Shown here: in pieces, positions 53,580 to 61,857 of the stretch
How the letters are laid out: every line of letters begins with the position of its first letter
Numbering within the stretch: the first letter of the stretch is position 1
Origin: Bacteriovoracaceae bacterium UBA6200
GTDB lineage: Bacteria > Bdellovibrionota > Bacteriovoracia > Bacteriovoracales > Bacteriovoracaceae
DNA: 64,000 bases
Direction: 5' to 3'
Assembly: GCA_002422605.1 (NCBI GenBank)
Contig: DISW01000023.1
Coordinates: 186,001-250,000 of the forward strand
Notes under the pieces: generated by a model
Told to the model about the DNA's origin: nothing
Seen by the model: the letters and a program-made list of their open reading frames with translations, nothing else
Database searches by the model: none
Position numbers and translations under genes: made by a program

Positions 53580-54956
53580 ATGGTACTTAAAAAAATAACC
53601 ATGCCCCTTGTATCTTTGATGTTCCTATCAAGTGCTTTTGCAGAAGTCCCTACAAGTTATTCCCCGGTTGCCATTAAAGAAAGTTTTGACGACACCATGA
53701 AGCGTCTGATGAAAGAAAAATCCCAAGTAATGTCCCGCCAGAAAAAACTCTTGGATGAGCGCTACGATCTCTCCGACTCACCGGTGTCCGGACTTAAGAT
53801 GACTCGTGGAAAACCCATTCAGGGAAAGGTGAGAGCGAAACTTCCGAAGGGAATGACCTGGGAGAAGTTGCAGGCGATGTCGCCGGAAGAAATAAAAAAT
53901 AAAGATCTCTTTCCGGCAGGCTTCTGGCCTCTTCCGCATCCGAAGCATCAGGAAGGGGGAATGGTCTTTCCGAAGTTTCATATCGATGAAAATAAAAAAC
54001 AAACGGGACGGGATCTGACTCGTTTTGATGTTGATTTTGATTTACCCGATCACTTTTTACCGGAATTCCCTCCGGCCATTTTTCTGACCACAAGACCTGA
54101 TCTGGGAGATGTTTCACAAGGAAAGCTTGTGACTCAGAAAAATTTCTTCCAGATGTTTAATGGTATTTTAAATCCTAAGCAACTAGAGGGACTGAGATTA
54201 TTGTTAACTCCTTTCCCGCAACAACAATTCAACATGACCGAAGACCGAAGGTCAGCAAGCCCCCATGAAGGTGTGACTTGTTTTGATTGTCACGCCAATG
54301 GACACACCAATGGCGCGACTCACTTAGTAGGTGATATCAGGCCTCAGCCGAACCGCCGTCGTCTTGATATACCGACACTCAGGGGAGTCAATGTTCAGAG
54401 ACTCTTCGGTTCCCAGCGGGCCCTCAAAACCGTAGAGGATTTTACTGAGTTTGAACAGCGTGCTGCTTATTTCGACGGGGATCCTGTTATTGCTGCCAAG
54501 AAAGGGATGAATATTTTGGATAGAGGAAGTCAGGTTCATGATATGTCTGAGTTCCAGGCCATACTCGATTTTCCTCCGGCACCAAAGCTTCGGGTGATAG
54601 ATGGAAAGCTTGATCCAAAACTCGCTACCGAAAAAGAAATGCGGGGGCAGGAAATCTTTTTTGGAAAAGGTCAGTGTATAAACTGTCATACTCCACCTCA
54701 TTACACAGACAATACCATGCATGATTTGAAGGTTGAGAGATTTTATAAAGTCCGTGAGATTAATGGACGCCTGACACAGAAAGAAGGAAAAATTAAAACC
54801 TTTCCATTGCGTGGGATAAAAGAGTCTCCACCATACTTGCATGATGGCCGTCTCTTGACTCTGGAAGATACAGTAGAGTTTTTTAACTTAATTCTTGAAA
54901 CGAAGCTTACTAAAGATGAGAAGGACGACCTGGTGCATTTCCTTCGGGTTCTTTAG
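53580..54956 (+). CDS. Di-heme cytochrome c peroxidase-like protein
   Basis: This 458-residue protein has a signal peptide (about 1-21) and two c-type heme sites: CFDCH (about residue 241) and CINCH (about 379). Its C-terminal half reads like the MauG/CcpA family (GQEIFFGKGQCINCHTPPHYTDN, FPLRGIKESPPYLHDGRLLTLEDTVEFFN). The first third is unlike standard peroxidases. It may reduce peroxide or oxidise a protein in the periplasm. ATG at 53580 follows AAAGGTGAG. The 3' end overlaps the convergent PilZ-like gene by 4 bases. Confidence 0.82.
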   Translation: MVLKKITMPLVSLMFLSSAFAEVPTSYSPVAIKESFDDTMKRLMKEKSQVMSRQKKLLDERYDLSDSPVSGLKMTRGKPIQGKVRAKLPKGMTWEKLQAMSPEEIKNKDLFPAGFWPLPHPKHQEGGMVFPKFHIDENKKQTGRDLTRFDVDFDLPDHFLPEFPPAIFLTTRPDLGDVSQGKLVTQKNFFQMFNGILNPKQLEGLRLLLTPFPQQQFNMTEDRRSASPHEGVTCFDCHANGHTNGATHLVGDIRPQPNRRRLDIPTLRGVNVQRLFGSQRALKTVEDFTEFEQRAAYFDGDPVIAAKKGMNILDRGSQVHDMSEFQAILDFPPAPKLRVIDGKLDPKLATEKEMRGQEIFFGKGQCINCHTPPHYTDNTMHDLKVERFYKVREINGRLTQKEGKIKTFPLRGIKESPPYLHDGRLLTLEDTVEFFNLILETKLTKDEKDDLVHFLRVL

Positions 54957-55609
54957 GCGGATCGAACCATATGGCTTTTCTCCTGGAGCTCCTGGAAAAT
55001 ATCTTCTGATAAGGGAGCTTCAAGAGAGATTCCTATCTTACCCCCTGAAACGTACACAATACGCCCAAAAAGAGGTTTATCCAGGGGGGTCCCATTCAAT
55101 GTCTTTATCCAGACATGGTCGTTTTTAACCAGGACTTCTTCATCCATCTGCTCAGTCAGGAAGGCCATCCCTTGTCGGGAGACATCAAATAACTGAGCTT
55201 GAATATCACAGTTACCTCCACGACGCTCAGTTCGGTAAATAGAACTCAGTACAGCAGATTCTTTTGGAATGAGGTAGCGGTCCGTGTCCCGCATGGCCAG
55301 CGCACGGGCATTCCGGGGAAGGCTTGCGACGAGAGTTTTTCCTTCTGCCCGAAACTGTCCAGGCATGAGATGGAAAAAAAGCTTTCGGTATTTTAGTTTT
55401 ATTTTAATGTGACGTTCTTCTTCTGATTCAAAATTATCATAGAGTTCAATCCGCAGAAGACCTGCATTGTCGACAGTCATTTGTTTTATCAGAGTGACCC
55501 GGCTGGACGTAAGAGTAGGCTGCTCAATGACTCCACCAAAGTGAGCGGCACGAGAGATGATTTGAGGGATCTCATTGATCTCAAGCGTTTTAAATAATGA
55601 CATGTCCAT
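54953..55609 (-). CDS. PilZ-like (YcgR-type) domain protein
   Basis: This 218-residue cytoplasmic protein has an N-terminal beta-rich half and a second half that resembles PilZ: RRGGNCDIQAQLFDVSRQGMAFL, with a D-x-S-x-x-G core, and GRIVYVSGGKIGISLE. The arginine-rich R-T-E-R-R and D-V-S fit c-di-GMP binding, though the RxxxR motif is not exact. If real it would couple c-di-GMP to motility or envelope functions. Assignment is moderate. Confidence 0.6.
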   Translation of the reverse strand: MDMSLFKTLEINEIPQIISRAAHFGGVIEQPTLTSSRVTLIKQMTVDNAGLLRIELYDNFESEEERHIKIKLKYRKLFFHLMPGQFRAEGKTLVASLPRNARALAMRDTDRYLIPKESAVLSSIYRTERRGGNCDIQAQLFDVSRQGMAFLTEQMDEEVLVKNDHVWIKTLNGTPLDKPLFGRIVYVSGGKIGISLEAPLSEDIFQELQEKSHMVRSA

Positions 55610-55688
55610 GTCGTACTTCCTGTCTGTCGTGGGTTAGTGATGCCCGTATCGGCAAGAAGTTTAAGAAAACTAAAAAAAGACTGTAAAT

Positions 55689-55726
55689 CCCTCTGATCCT
55701 GATGAGTTGCACCAGAGATCAGAGGG
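55689..55726 (-). terminator. Hairpin after the micropeptide gene
   Basis: CCCTCTGATC and GATCAGAGGG form a 10-bp perfect stem around an 18-base loop; a seven-T run follows on the minus strand about 10 bases further. It lies directly after the micropeptide stop. Confidence 0.55.
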
Positions 55727-55739
55727 GGAATGATATGTT

Positions 55740-55799
55740 TTAGAGGGAGAATAGAATAACAGTTGCCAGGGCCATTCCAGTGATAAGATGCTTTTCCAT
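55740..55799 (-). CDS. 19-residue hydrophobic peptide gene
   Basis: Reading from an ATG at 55799, preceded by CCAAGGAGTCTTT (a strong ribosome-binding site), the peptide is M-E-K-H-L-I-T-G-M-A-L-A-T-V-I-L-F-S-L, then TAA. It is mostly hydrophobic with a charged start, like a small membrane peptide or type I toxin. It is followed by a hairpin and T-run. The rest of the 275-base gap between the PilZ-like and secreted genes shows no other gene. Expression is not proven. Confidence 0.45.
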   Translation of the reverse strand: MEKHLITGMALATVILFSL

Positions 55800-55884
55800 A
55801 AAGACTCCTTGGTTCATGTATGGATCATCTCACCAGAAAAGTTTTTATTCCAATATTCATTATCTAAGTGCTGATAGAGCAAAT

Positions 55885-56712
55885 CTATAGACCCCTTTGA
55901 GAAAAGGCACGATAGGAATAATTAACTTCAGAGCTACTGAATTGGGTCTTCGGAGACCTACCTCGTTCTTCACCCTCGACATGGAGAGGAAGACGGTTAT
56001 ACATGTGGCTTTTCACATGGTAGCAGTGCTCAGGTCCATTATTGTTGGCCCGATAGTTGTGATACGTTGTAACCGGACACTCTTTTCTGGAATAAATAAA
56101 GCCATCAGACCAGCTCTTCATGGTGCGAGGAGAGCTGTTAAATCTACGGTCCATAACGTATTCAGTGGTCTTGTCTCCATTTTTCACTAACGTATAAGGC
56201 GAGACATGAAACCACCAACCGTAATTGTAGCGGCGGATGTAAGTGTTCGTGAAAAACATAAAAACTTTGCGACTGATTAAACCCTGCCGTTTCCATTCCT
56301 CATAACTCCAGACATGAGCGCGGTCAGTGCATTCGGATTTATTATAATAGTTTCGATTCATCAGCCGAAAGATTGCCTGGGCTTCTGAATAGCTTCCAAG
56401 GATGGTGGGCTCCTCTTCTGCTGTTATTTCCGAAGAATAGTTCTGAGTTTTAGGGGCCAACTCTTCCACCGGGTCCATCTCTTCCAGTCTGCTTTTTTCA
56501 TCAATGCTAAATTCGGCCCTCATTCCAGGCTGGAATTCATCCTCATGGAACTGATCCGGATCTATAAAAACCACTCTTCCATTTTCAAGGTAAACTAAGT
56601 GTTCTTCACCATTTTCTCCGGGGCCGATGGAATGAATGTTGTCTACAATAGTTTCGGCAAATACTGATGACCCGAATAGGGTAAGAATGAGAGCAGCAGA
56701 AAAATTTCTCAT
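55885..56712 (-). CDS. Secreted protein-glutaminase-like protein
   Basis: This 275-residue protein has a signal peptide (MRNFSAALILTLFGSSVFA). Its C-terminal domain has Cys128 in SECTDRAHVW, His169 in WWFHVSP and Asp188 in EYVMDRRF, with the same C-to-H spacing (41) and nearly the same H-to-D spacing (19 against 20) as the Cys156-His197-Asp217 triad I recall for Chryseobacterium protein-glutaminase. It may deamidate glutamine side chains in proteins outside the cell. A pro-region with acidic residues separates the domain. Assignment rests on motifs only. Confidence 0.65.
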   Translation of the reverse strand: MRNFSAALILTLFGSSVFAETIVDNIHSIGPGENGEEHLVYLENGRVVFIDPDQFHEDEFQPGMRAEFSIDEKSRLEEMDPVEELAPKTQNYSSEITAEEEPTILGSYSEAQAIFRLMNRNYYNKSECTDRAHVWSYEEWKRQGLISRKVFMFFTNTYIRRYNYGWWFHVSPYTLVKNGDKTTEYVMDRRFNSSPRTMKSWSDGFIYSRKECPVTTYHNYRANNNGPEHCYHVKSHMYNRLPLHVEGEERGRSPKTQFSSSEVNYSYRAFSQRGL

Positions 56713-56771
56713 AGTTCCTCCGATTTGCAGATAATTTAAACGAATCAGGAGGGAGATGACTTACTAATTAA

Positions 56772-57647
56772 TTAATAAGAATCTTTAGAGGTGAGTAAAG
56801 GTGAAGTGATCTTGTCGTGAGCTTCAAAAATCATGCTCTTGCATTCCCACTTGTGCTGAGTGAGATCTTTTTTTGCTTCAAATGGGAAAGCAAGACACTC
56901 TTCTTTTAGCTCATGATTTACAGCATAGAGATATTTATCCAATTGGTATGCTCTCTGATTATGGTTCCAGGCGAAATGTCTTTCGAAATCAATTCTGTTG
57001 CTGAAATGCCCTTTAATCTCTGCTCTCTCAAAGCTTAGTTCAGTGTCGACTTCGAACTCCTGACCATTAAAAGTCATCCATGGTTTAATATACTTTTCCT
57101 GATAGATGTAATTTTTCCCATTCAGGACCAGCTTACCAAAAAGAGGCGTCCTTAAAATAGGGCGCAATTGAAATTTTATTTTATTATCGGCCTCAAAGCC
57201 ATGAAGCGGACGATGGGATGTTTCTATGAGTTTTGTTTCCTGATTGTTGACGTTATACAATACAATGGAAAGAGTATCTCCCAGCGGTCGGTTATCTTTT
57301 AAAAAAAAGAGTGCAAGAACATCTTTATCCATGGAGATGGCGAGGGATTTTGTACAGTGAGCGCTCTTGCCTTTAAACAGCCGGTATTTCCCTAAATTGT
57401 TCTGATTAAGAGGAAGAAGGATTTGTTTCCCACTGTGCATGATGAAAGTATACTCGCCATATTCCGAATCATTCATCTCAGTGTATTTGTCGAAGCTACG
57501 AATTTCGATTTCAATACGCTTCTGATTTAAATGACAATAGCTATTGTCATGGACATAGGTTTTGTCGATCAGCAGACGGGTTTGAAAATCGTATGCCTCT
57601 ACCATTTGACTTAGACAGATGAGACCAAAGATAAATAACTTCTTCAT
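56772..57647 (-). CDS. Secreted hypothetical protein
   Basis: This protein of 291 residues has a signal peptide (MKKLFIFGLICLSQMVEA). The mature part has several cysteines (NSYCHLN, SAHCTKS, KEECLAF, WECKSM), probably disulfide-linked, and is beta-rich with charged strands. I recognise no family. ATG at 57647 gives the clean signal peptide; an earlier start 12 codons up does not. No link to the cat genes is apparent. Confidence 0.6.
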   Translation of the reverse strand: MKKLFIFGLICLSQMVEAYDFQTRLLIDKTYVHDNSYCHLNQKRIEIEIRSFDKYTEMNDSEYGEYTFIMHSGKQILLPLNQNNLGKYRLFKGKSAHCTKSLAISMDKDVLALFFLKDNRPLGDTLSIVLYNVNNQETKLIETSHRPLHGFEADNKIKFQLRPILRTPLFGKLVLNGKNYIYQEKYIKPWMTFNGQEFEVDTELSFERAEIKGHFSNRIDFERHFAWNHNQRAYQLDKYLYAVNHELKEECLAFPFEAKKDLTQHKWECKSMIFEAHDKITSPLLTSKDSY

Positions 57648-57727
57648 TGGCCCACATAATATGATTCGGAACTCAGAAGTCAAATTTTCGCCTTAGACAA
57701 ATAAACGAACGTTTAAAAACTATGAAA

Positions 57728-58645
57728 TTATTTTCCGGTTTGGTTTTTTTGTCGTCCCCGACTGATTCCCGATAGGAGCCGGATCCGCTTGATAAAATTA
57801 AGGACTTCCTGACTTTCTTCATTCTTCCGGTACACCATAACAACAGGAGAAGTGGCGAGATCATTCTTTAAAGGAATGTAGTTTACATCCCCTGAGCGCA
57901 TCTTTTGCACGGACTTGGGAACAATGGTTAAGCCCACTCCTGAAGCCACGAGTCCCAAAGTCGTTTGCAGCTCCTGAACTTCCTGTATCACTTGAGGGGA
58001 GAGACCTTCCCGATAAAAGAGGGCCGTGATTTGATCTGCATAATTAGGACGTGGTCTTAAAGGATAAAGAATGAGAGGTTCATTCGTAATTATTCGTAAA
58101 CTAAGTGAAGCCCTTTTACTTAAAGGATGATTCTTAGGCAGGACTACCATCAGGTCTTCTTCTAATACAATCTCTTGTTTTATTTCCGGATCATCAAAAA
58201 GCAAGCGGCCAAATCCCACATCTATTTGTCCTGATTTTAAGGCCTGCACCTGGTTATAGCTCATGTGCTCAGTCAGATTGAATTCTATTTCAGGATAATT
58301 ACTTCTATAGCGGCGAAGGACTTCGGGAAGAAATCCGTAGATAGTAGAAGGGACAAAACCAATATTAAGCCAACTATGGCCGGTCTGACCGATCCTCTTC
58401 ATGGCCGTTTCAGTTTCTTCAACGGCCTTTAAAATCTGAGTCGCTTTATTGATAAAAAACTTACCCGCTTGAGTGAGTTTTAATTGTTTCCCTGAGCGTG
58501 TGAATAGTTCTGTTCCAAGCTCTTCTTCCAGCTGTTGCATCTGACGACTGAGAGGAGGCTGCGACATATGAAGTCTTTGAGCTGCGCGAGTCATATTCAT
58601 GTCGTGTGTTATCTCAAGAAAATAACGTAGATGCCGGAGTTCCAT
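57728..58645 (-). CDS. catR: LysR-type regulator of the cat operon (CatR/CatM-like)
   Basis: This 305-residue regulator has an N-terminal LysR HTH (MELRHLRYFLEITHDMNMTRAAQRLHMSQPPLSRQMQQLEE) and a substrate-binding domain with GFVPSTIYGFLPEVLRRYR. The sequence matches the CatR/CatM/BenM type, which activates cat genes with cis,cis-muconate. ATG at 58645 has AGGAGG upstream. It is divergent from catB with a 73-base gap. Its own leader carries an ATAC-N7-GTAT site, which suggests autorepression. Confidence 0.92.
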   Translation of the reverse strand: MELRHLRYFLEITHDMNMTRAAQRLHMSQPPLSRQMQQLEEELGTELFTRSGKQLKLTQAGKFFINKATQILKAVEETETAMKRIGQTGHSWLNIGFVPSTIYGFLPEVLRRYRSNYPEIEFNLTEHMSYNQVQALKSGQIDVGFGRLLFDDPEIKQEIVLEEDLMVVLPKNHPLSKRASLSLRIITNEPLILYPLRPRPNYADQITALFYREGLSPQVIQEVQELQTTLGLVASGVGLTIVPKSVQKMRSGDVNYIPLKNDLATSPVVMVYRKNEESQEVLNFIKRIRLLSGISRGRQKNQTGK

Positions 58646-58647
58646 CG

Positions 58648-58662
58648 ATACCTCCTGGGTAT
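58648..58662. promoter_or_regulatory. CatM/BenM-type operator (ATAC-N7-GTAT)
   Basis: ATAC, seven bases, GTAT is an exact match to the recognition pattern reported for BenM and CatM of Acinetobacter. It overlaps the catR ribosome-binding site and lies about 20 bases from the catB -35 element. Confidence 0.7.
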
Positions 58663-58682
58663 TAGAACTAATATTCTGGGTC

Positions 58683-58712
58683 TTGGACTCGCATCCAGTC
58701 AAGATTTATAAT
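58683..58712 (+). promoter_or_regulatory. Promoter of the cat operon
   Basis: TTGGAC (-35) and TATAAT (-10) are 18 bases apart. The -10 ends 6 bases before the catB ATG at 58719, so transcription should begin at or within a base of the start codon. Confidence 0.65.
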
Positions 58713-58718
58713 TTCATC

Positions 58719-59849
58719 ATGAAAGAACCACAAAGCATCATTACCAGAGTAGAAACATGTATTATCGATCTGCCTACGATTAGGCCCCATAAACTCTCTA
58801 TGACGACCATGCAAAAACAATCCATGGTGATCATTCAGATTCATAGTAGTGATGAAATCGTTGGGCTGGGAGAAGCAACGACCATTGGTGGCCTTAGTTA
58901 TGGGGAGGAATCTCCTGAAGGTATTAAACTCGCGATAGATCGGTATCTGGCCCCCGCCCTGATAAGAGAAGATGCCACTAACATTAACCGGCTCTTACTA
59001 AAGCTTAGTAAGGTGGCCAGAGGGAATAGGTTCGCCAAGTCTGGAATTGAGACCGCCTTGTTGGATGCTCAAGCAAAAAGACTTAAAATCTCAGTTGCAA
59101 CGTTATTAGGTGGTGCCGTAACTGATTCACTACCTGTCCTATGGACTCTTGCCAGCGGGGTGACAGAAAAAGATATTGATGAAGCTGAAAAACTTCTTTC
59201 ACTCAAAAAGCATAATACATTCAAACTGAAAATCGGGTCCCTTGCTCCTGAAGTTGATATTGCTCATGTGAGCAGCATTAAAAAGGCCCTGGGACAAAGA
59301 GCACGGATCACTGTGGATATCAATCAGGCCTGGAGTGAAAGTACCGCTAAGAGAGGGATTGCGGCCCTTCAGGATGCAGGTGTTGATTTAATAGAACAAC
59401 CCATTGATAAAAACAATCATCGGGGACTCGCCCGTCTTCGTAAGCAGTTTATTGTACCTATGATGGCGGATGAAGCTGTTGATACACTGGAGAATGCTTT
59501 TGATCTGGCGACTCTGGGTGCTTGTGATGTGTTCGCTCTTAAAATTGCCAAATCTGGCGGTCCTATGTCTGTTCTTAAAGTTGCGAGAATCGCTGAAGCT
59601 TCGGGAATTTCTCTTTATGGAGGCACCATGCTTGAAGGCAGTATTGGCTCGGTGGCTTCTGCACACGCGTTTTCAACTTTAAGTCATCTGGAATGGGGAA
59701 CAGAATTATTCGGTCCTCTTCTTCTGACTGATGACATCGTCATTAATCCGCCGAAATTCGAAAATTATCAAATGATACTTCCGGAAGGTCCGGGACTTGG
59801 ACTGGAACTTGATCTGGATAAAGTTTTACATTATCAACGGAGAAGCTAA
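58719..59849 (+). CDS. catB: Muconate cycloisomerase
   Basis: This 376-residue enolase-superfamily enzyme turns cis,cis-muconate into muconolactone. The N-terminal capping part reads VETCIIDLPTIRPHKLSM and GEATTIGGLSYG. The catalytic lysines are in TFKLKIG, metal ligands in TVDINQAW, LIEQPID and MADEAVDT, with ALKIAKSGG late. The ATG at 58719 gives the usual start; no ribosome-binding site precedes it. First gene of the operon. Confidence 0.95.
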   Translation: MKEPQSIITRVETCIIDLPTIRPHKLSMTTMQKQSMVIIQIHSSDEIVGLGEATTIGGLSYGEESPEGIKLAIDRYLAPALIREDATNINRLLLKLSKVARGNRFAKSGIETALLDAQAKRLKISVATLLGGAVTDSLPVLWTLASGVTEKDIDEAEKLLSLKKHNTFKLKIGSLAPEVDIAHVSSIKKALGQRARITVDINQAWSESTAKRGIAALQDAGVDLIEQPIDKNNHRGLARLRKQFIVPMMADEAVDTLENAFDLATLGACDVFALKIAKSGGPMSVLKVARIAEASGISLYGGTMLEGSIGSVASAHAFSTLSHLEWGTELFGPLLLTDDIVINPPKFENYQMILPEGPGLGLELDLDKVLHYQRRS

Positions 59850-60127
59850 TGTTATACCACGTAAAGATGACGGTTAATATTCCGGCCTCTATAAAAAAAG
59901 AAGAAGCCGATGAGTTAAAGAGAACCGAAAAAGAACTTTCTCAACGACTTCAGAAAGAAGGCAAGTGGAAGCATATCTGGCGGATTGCCGGACATTACGC
60001 CAACTACAGCATTTTTGATGTTAAAGACAATGAAGAACTGCATGATCTTCTCATGCAGCTTCCTTTATTCCCGTATATGGAAATTGAAGTGAATGCTTTA
60101 TGTAAGCATCCGTCTTCTATTATTTAA
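59849..60127 (+). CDS. catC: Muconolactone delta-isomerase
   Basis: This 92-residue enzyme isomerises muconolactone to 3-oxoadipate enol-lactone. The start MLYHVKMTVNIP and the middle WRIAGHYANYSIFDV with PLFPYMEIEVNALCKHPSSI are diagnostic for CatC. It overlaps catB by one base (TAATG), so it is coupled. It forms a large ring (decamer) in relatives. Confidence 0.96.
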   Translation: MLYHVKMTVNIPASIKKEEADELKRTEKELSQRLQKEGKWKHIWRIAGHYANYSIFDVKDNEELHDLLMQLPLFPYMEIEVNALCKHPSSII

Positions 60128-60138
60128 GGAGTTATTTT

Positions 60139-60999
60139 ATGGAATATACAATTGAATCATTACTTTCTGAAGTTAATAGCATTCACGAAAAACCGGGAGA
60201 TGAAAGATCTCGGGCCATCATTGAACATGTTACCAAACAGATTTTTGATACCATGGTGAAGTTTGATGTTTCTCATGCTGAAATGTGGGCCTTCTTCCGA
60301 TGGTTGAATGATCTTGGTAAGGCCAATGAAGCGGGTCTTTTAGGTGCAGGATTAGGTCTTGAACGTCTTCTGGACATTATGGCCGATGAGAAAGATAAGG
60401 CCCGTGGCATTCAACTCGGTACCGCCCGGGCGATTGAAGGGCCACTGCATGTGCCTGGAGCTCCTCGTGTTAAAGGTTTTGATAGAATTGATGACGGTAA
60501 AGAGCAAGGTGAAGTTTTGATCATGGAAGGCAACGTGAAAGACCTTACCGGTAAAATTATTCCTAACGCCGTGGTTGAAGTATGGCTCGCCAATCAACAA
60601 GGAACTTATTCAATTATTGATCCCACTCAGACTCCCTATAATAACCGACGTATTATAGAAACAGCTGAAGATGGGCATTATGGATTTCAAACTCTTCTTC
60701 CTCCGGGATATTCAGTACCTCTGGGAAGTCCTACTCAAAAGGTTATGGATCTTTTGGGAAGACATGGTCATCGTCCGGCCCACATTCACTTTATGGTCAC
60801 GGCACCTGGTTATGTTCCCTTAACGACTCAGGTGAATATGCCTGGAGATAAGTACATTGATGAGGATTTTGCTTTCGCTACCAGAGATGACTTGATTGTT
60901 ACGATTAATAAAGTTGATGACCCGAAGCTTGTGGCCAAATACAAACTAGAAAAACCATACTCGCATGTCGAATTTGATTTCGTCCTACAAAAGGCATAG
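60139..60999 (+). CDS. catA: Catechol 1,2-dioxygenase
   Basis: This 286-residue intradiol dioxygenase cleaves catechol to cis,cis-muconate. The iron(III) ligands are Tyr158 (GTYSII), Tyr191 (PPGYSVP), His215 and His217 (RPAHIHF), with spacing like that of Acinetobacter CatA. The N-terminal helical dimerisation region has SHAEMWAFFRWLND. AAGGAG precedes the ATG; the gap to catC is 11 bases. It is inserted between catC and catI, unlike the standard Acinetobacter arrangement. Confidence 0.96.
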   Translation: MEYTIESLLSEVNSIHEKPGDERSRAIIEHVTKQIFDTMVKFDVSHAEMWAFFRWLNDLGKANEAGLLGAGLGLERLLDIMADEKDKARGIQLGTARAIEGPLHVPGAPRVKGFDRIDDGKEQGEVLIMEGNVKDLTGKIIPNAVVEVWLANQQGTYSIIDPTQTPYNNRRIIETAEDGHYGFQTLLPPGYSVPLGSPTQKVMDLLGRHGHRPAHIHFMVTAPGYVPLTTQVNMPGDKYIDEDFAFATRDDLIVTINKVDDPKLVAKYKLEKPYSHVEFDFVLQKA

Positions 61000-61008
61000 G
61001 GGTGAGTT

Positions 61009-61857
61009 ATGGCAAAGATATTAACTCTGAAGGAAGCGATTAATGAGTATGTAAATGATGGCGCAGTCATTTCGATGGAGGGTTTTACTCATCTGATTCC
61101 ATTTGCCGCTGGACATGAAATTATCCGGCAAAGGAAGAAGAATCTCACATTGATTCGTATGACTCCTGATTTGATCTATGATCAGCTCATTGGTGCAGGA
61201 TGCGCTTCAAAGCTCATTTTCTCGTGGGGTGGAAATCCTGGTGTTGGCTCGTTACATCGTTTTCGTGAGGCCATCCAGGTAGGGTGGCCCGTACCTTTAA
61301 AGATTGAAGAGCATGGACATGCTGATATGGCCTCGAGATATCAGGCCGGAGCTTCAGGCCTTCCCTTTGCTGTCTTACGGGGCTACATCGGTTCTGATCT
61401 TCCTAAATTCAATAGCAATATTAAATCTGTAGTGTGCCCTTTCACCGGCGAAAAACTCGCTGCGACTCCGGCCATTAATCCCGATGTCACCATTATCCAT
61501 GCTCAGAAAGCGGATAAAAAAGGGAACATCCTGATTCAAGGTATTGTGGGAGTACAAAAGGAAGCGGTTCTGGCAGCTAAAGTCGCCATTGTCACAGTAG
61601 AAGAAATCGTTGAAGAACTGGATGCTCCGATCAATGCTTGTATTCTTCCTCATTGGGTCGTGACGGCCATTTGTCATGTACCAGGAGGCGCTCATCCATC
61701 CTATGCCCACGGTTATTATGAAAGGGATAATGTCTTTTGCCAAAATTGGGATGCCATTGGGAGAGACCGGATGAAATTTCAATCATGGATTGAAAAACAT
61801 ATCTATGGCACAGCGGACTTTAATGAGTTTAAAAAAAGTCTTGAGGGGGAAGTATGA
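61009..61857 (+). CDS. catI: 3-oxoadipate CoA-transferase subunit A
   Basis: This 282-residue subunit has the CoA-transferase family I alpha pattern (KILTLKEAINEYVNDGAVISMEGF, LTLIRMTPDLIYDQLIGAGC). It is of the longer, glutaconate-CoA-transferase-like type, as in CatI of Pseudomonas sp. B13, rather than the 230-residue PcaI. With CatJ it moves CoA from succinyl-CoA to 3-oxoadipate. ATG follows GGGTGAG. Overlaps catJ by 4 bases. Confidence 0.9.
   Translation: MAKILTLKEAINEYVNDGAVISMEGFTHLIPFAAGHEIIRQRKKNLTLIRMTPDLIYDQLIGAGCASKLIFSWGGNPGVGSLHRFREAIQVGWPVPLKIEEHGHADMASRYQAGASGLPFAVLRGYIGSDLPKFNSNIKSVVCPFTGEKLAATPAINPDVTIIHAQKADKKGNILIQGIVGVQKEAVLAAKVAIVTVEEIVEELDAPINACILPHWVVTAICHVPGGAHPSYAHGYYERDNVFCQNWDAIGRDRMKFQSWIEKHIYGTADFNEFKKSLEGEV

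Noticed and set aside
54324..54842. 172-residue open frame on the minus strand
   Set aside because: Antisense to the second half of the di-heme protein, with no motif; the heme sites on the plus strand explain the sequence.
61375..61782. 135-residue open frame on the minus strand inside catI
   Set aside because: catI is clearly coding on the plus strand; the minus frame is a shadow.
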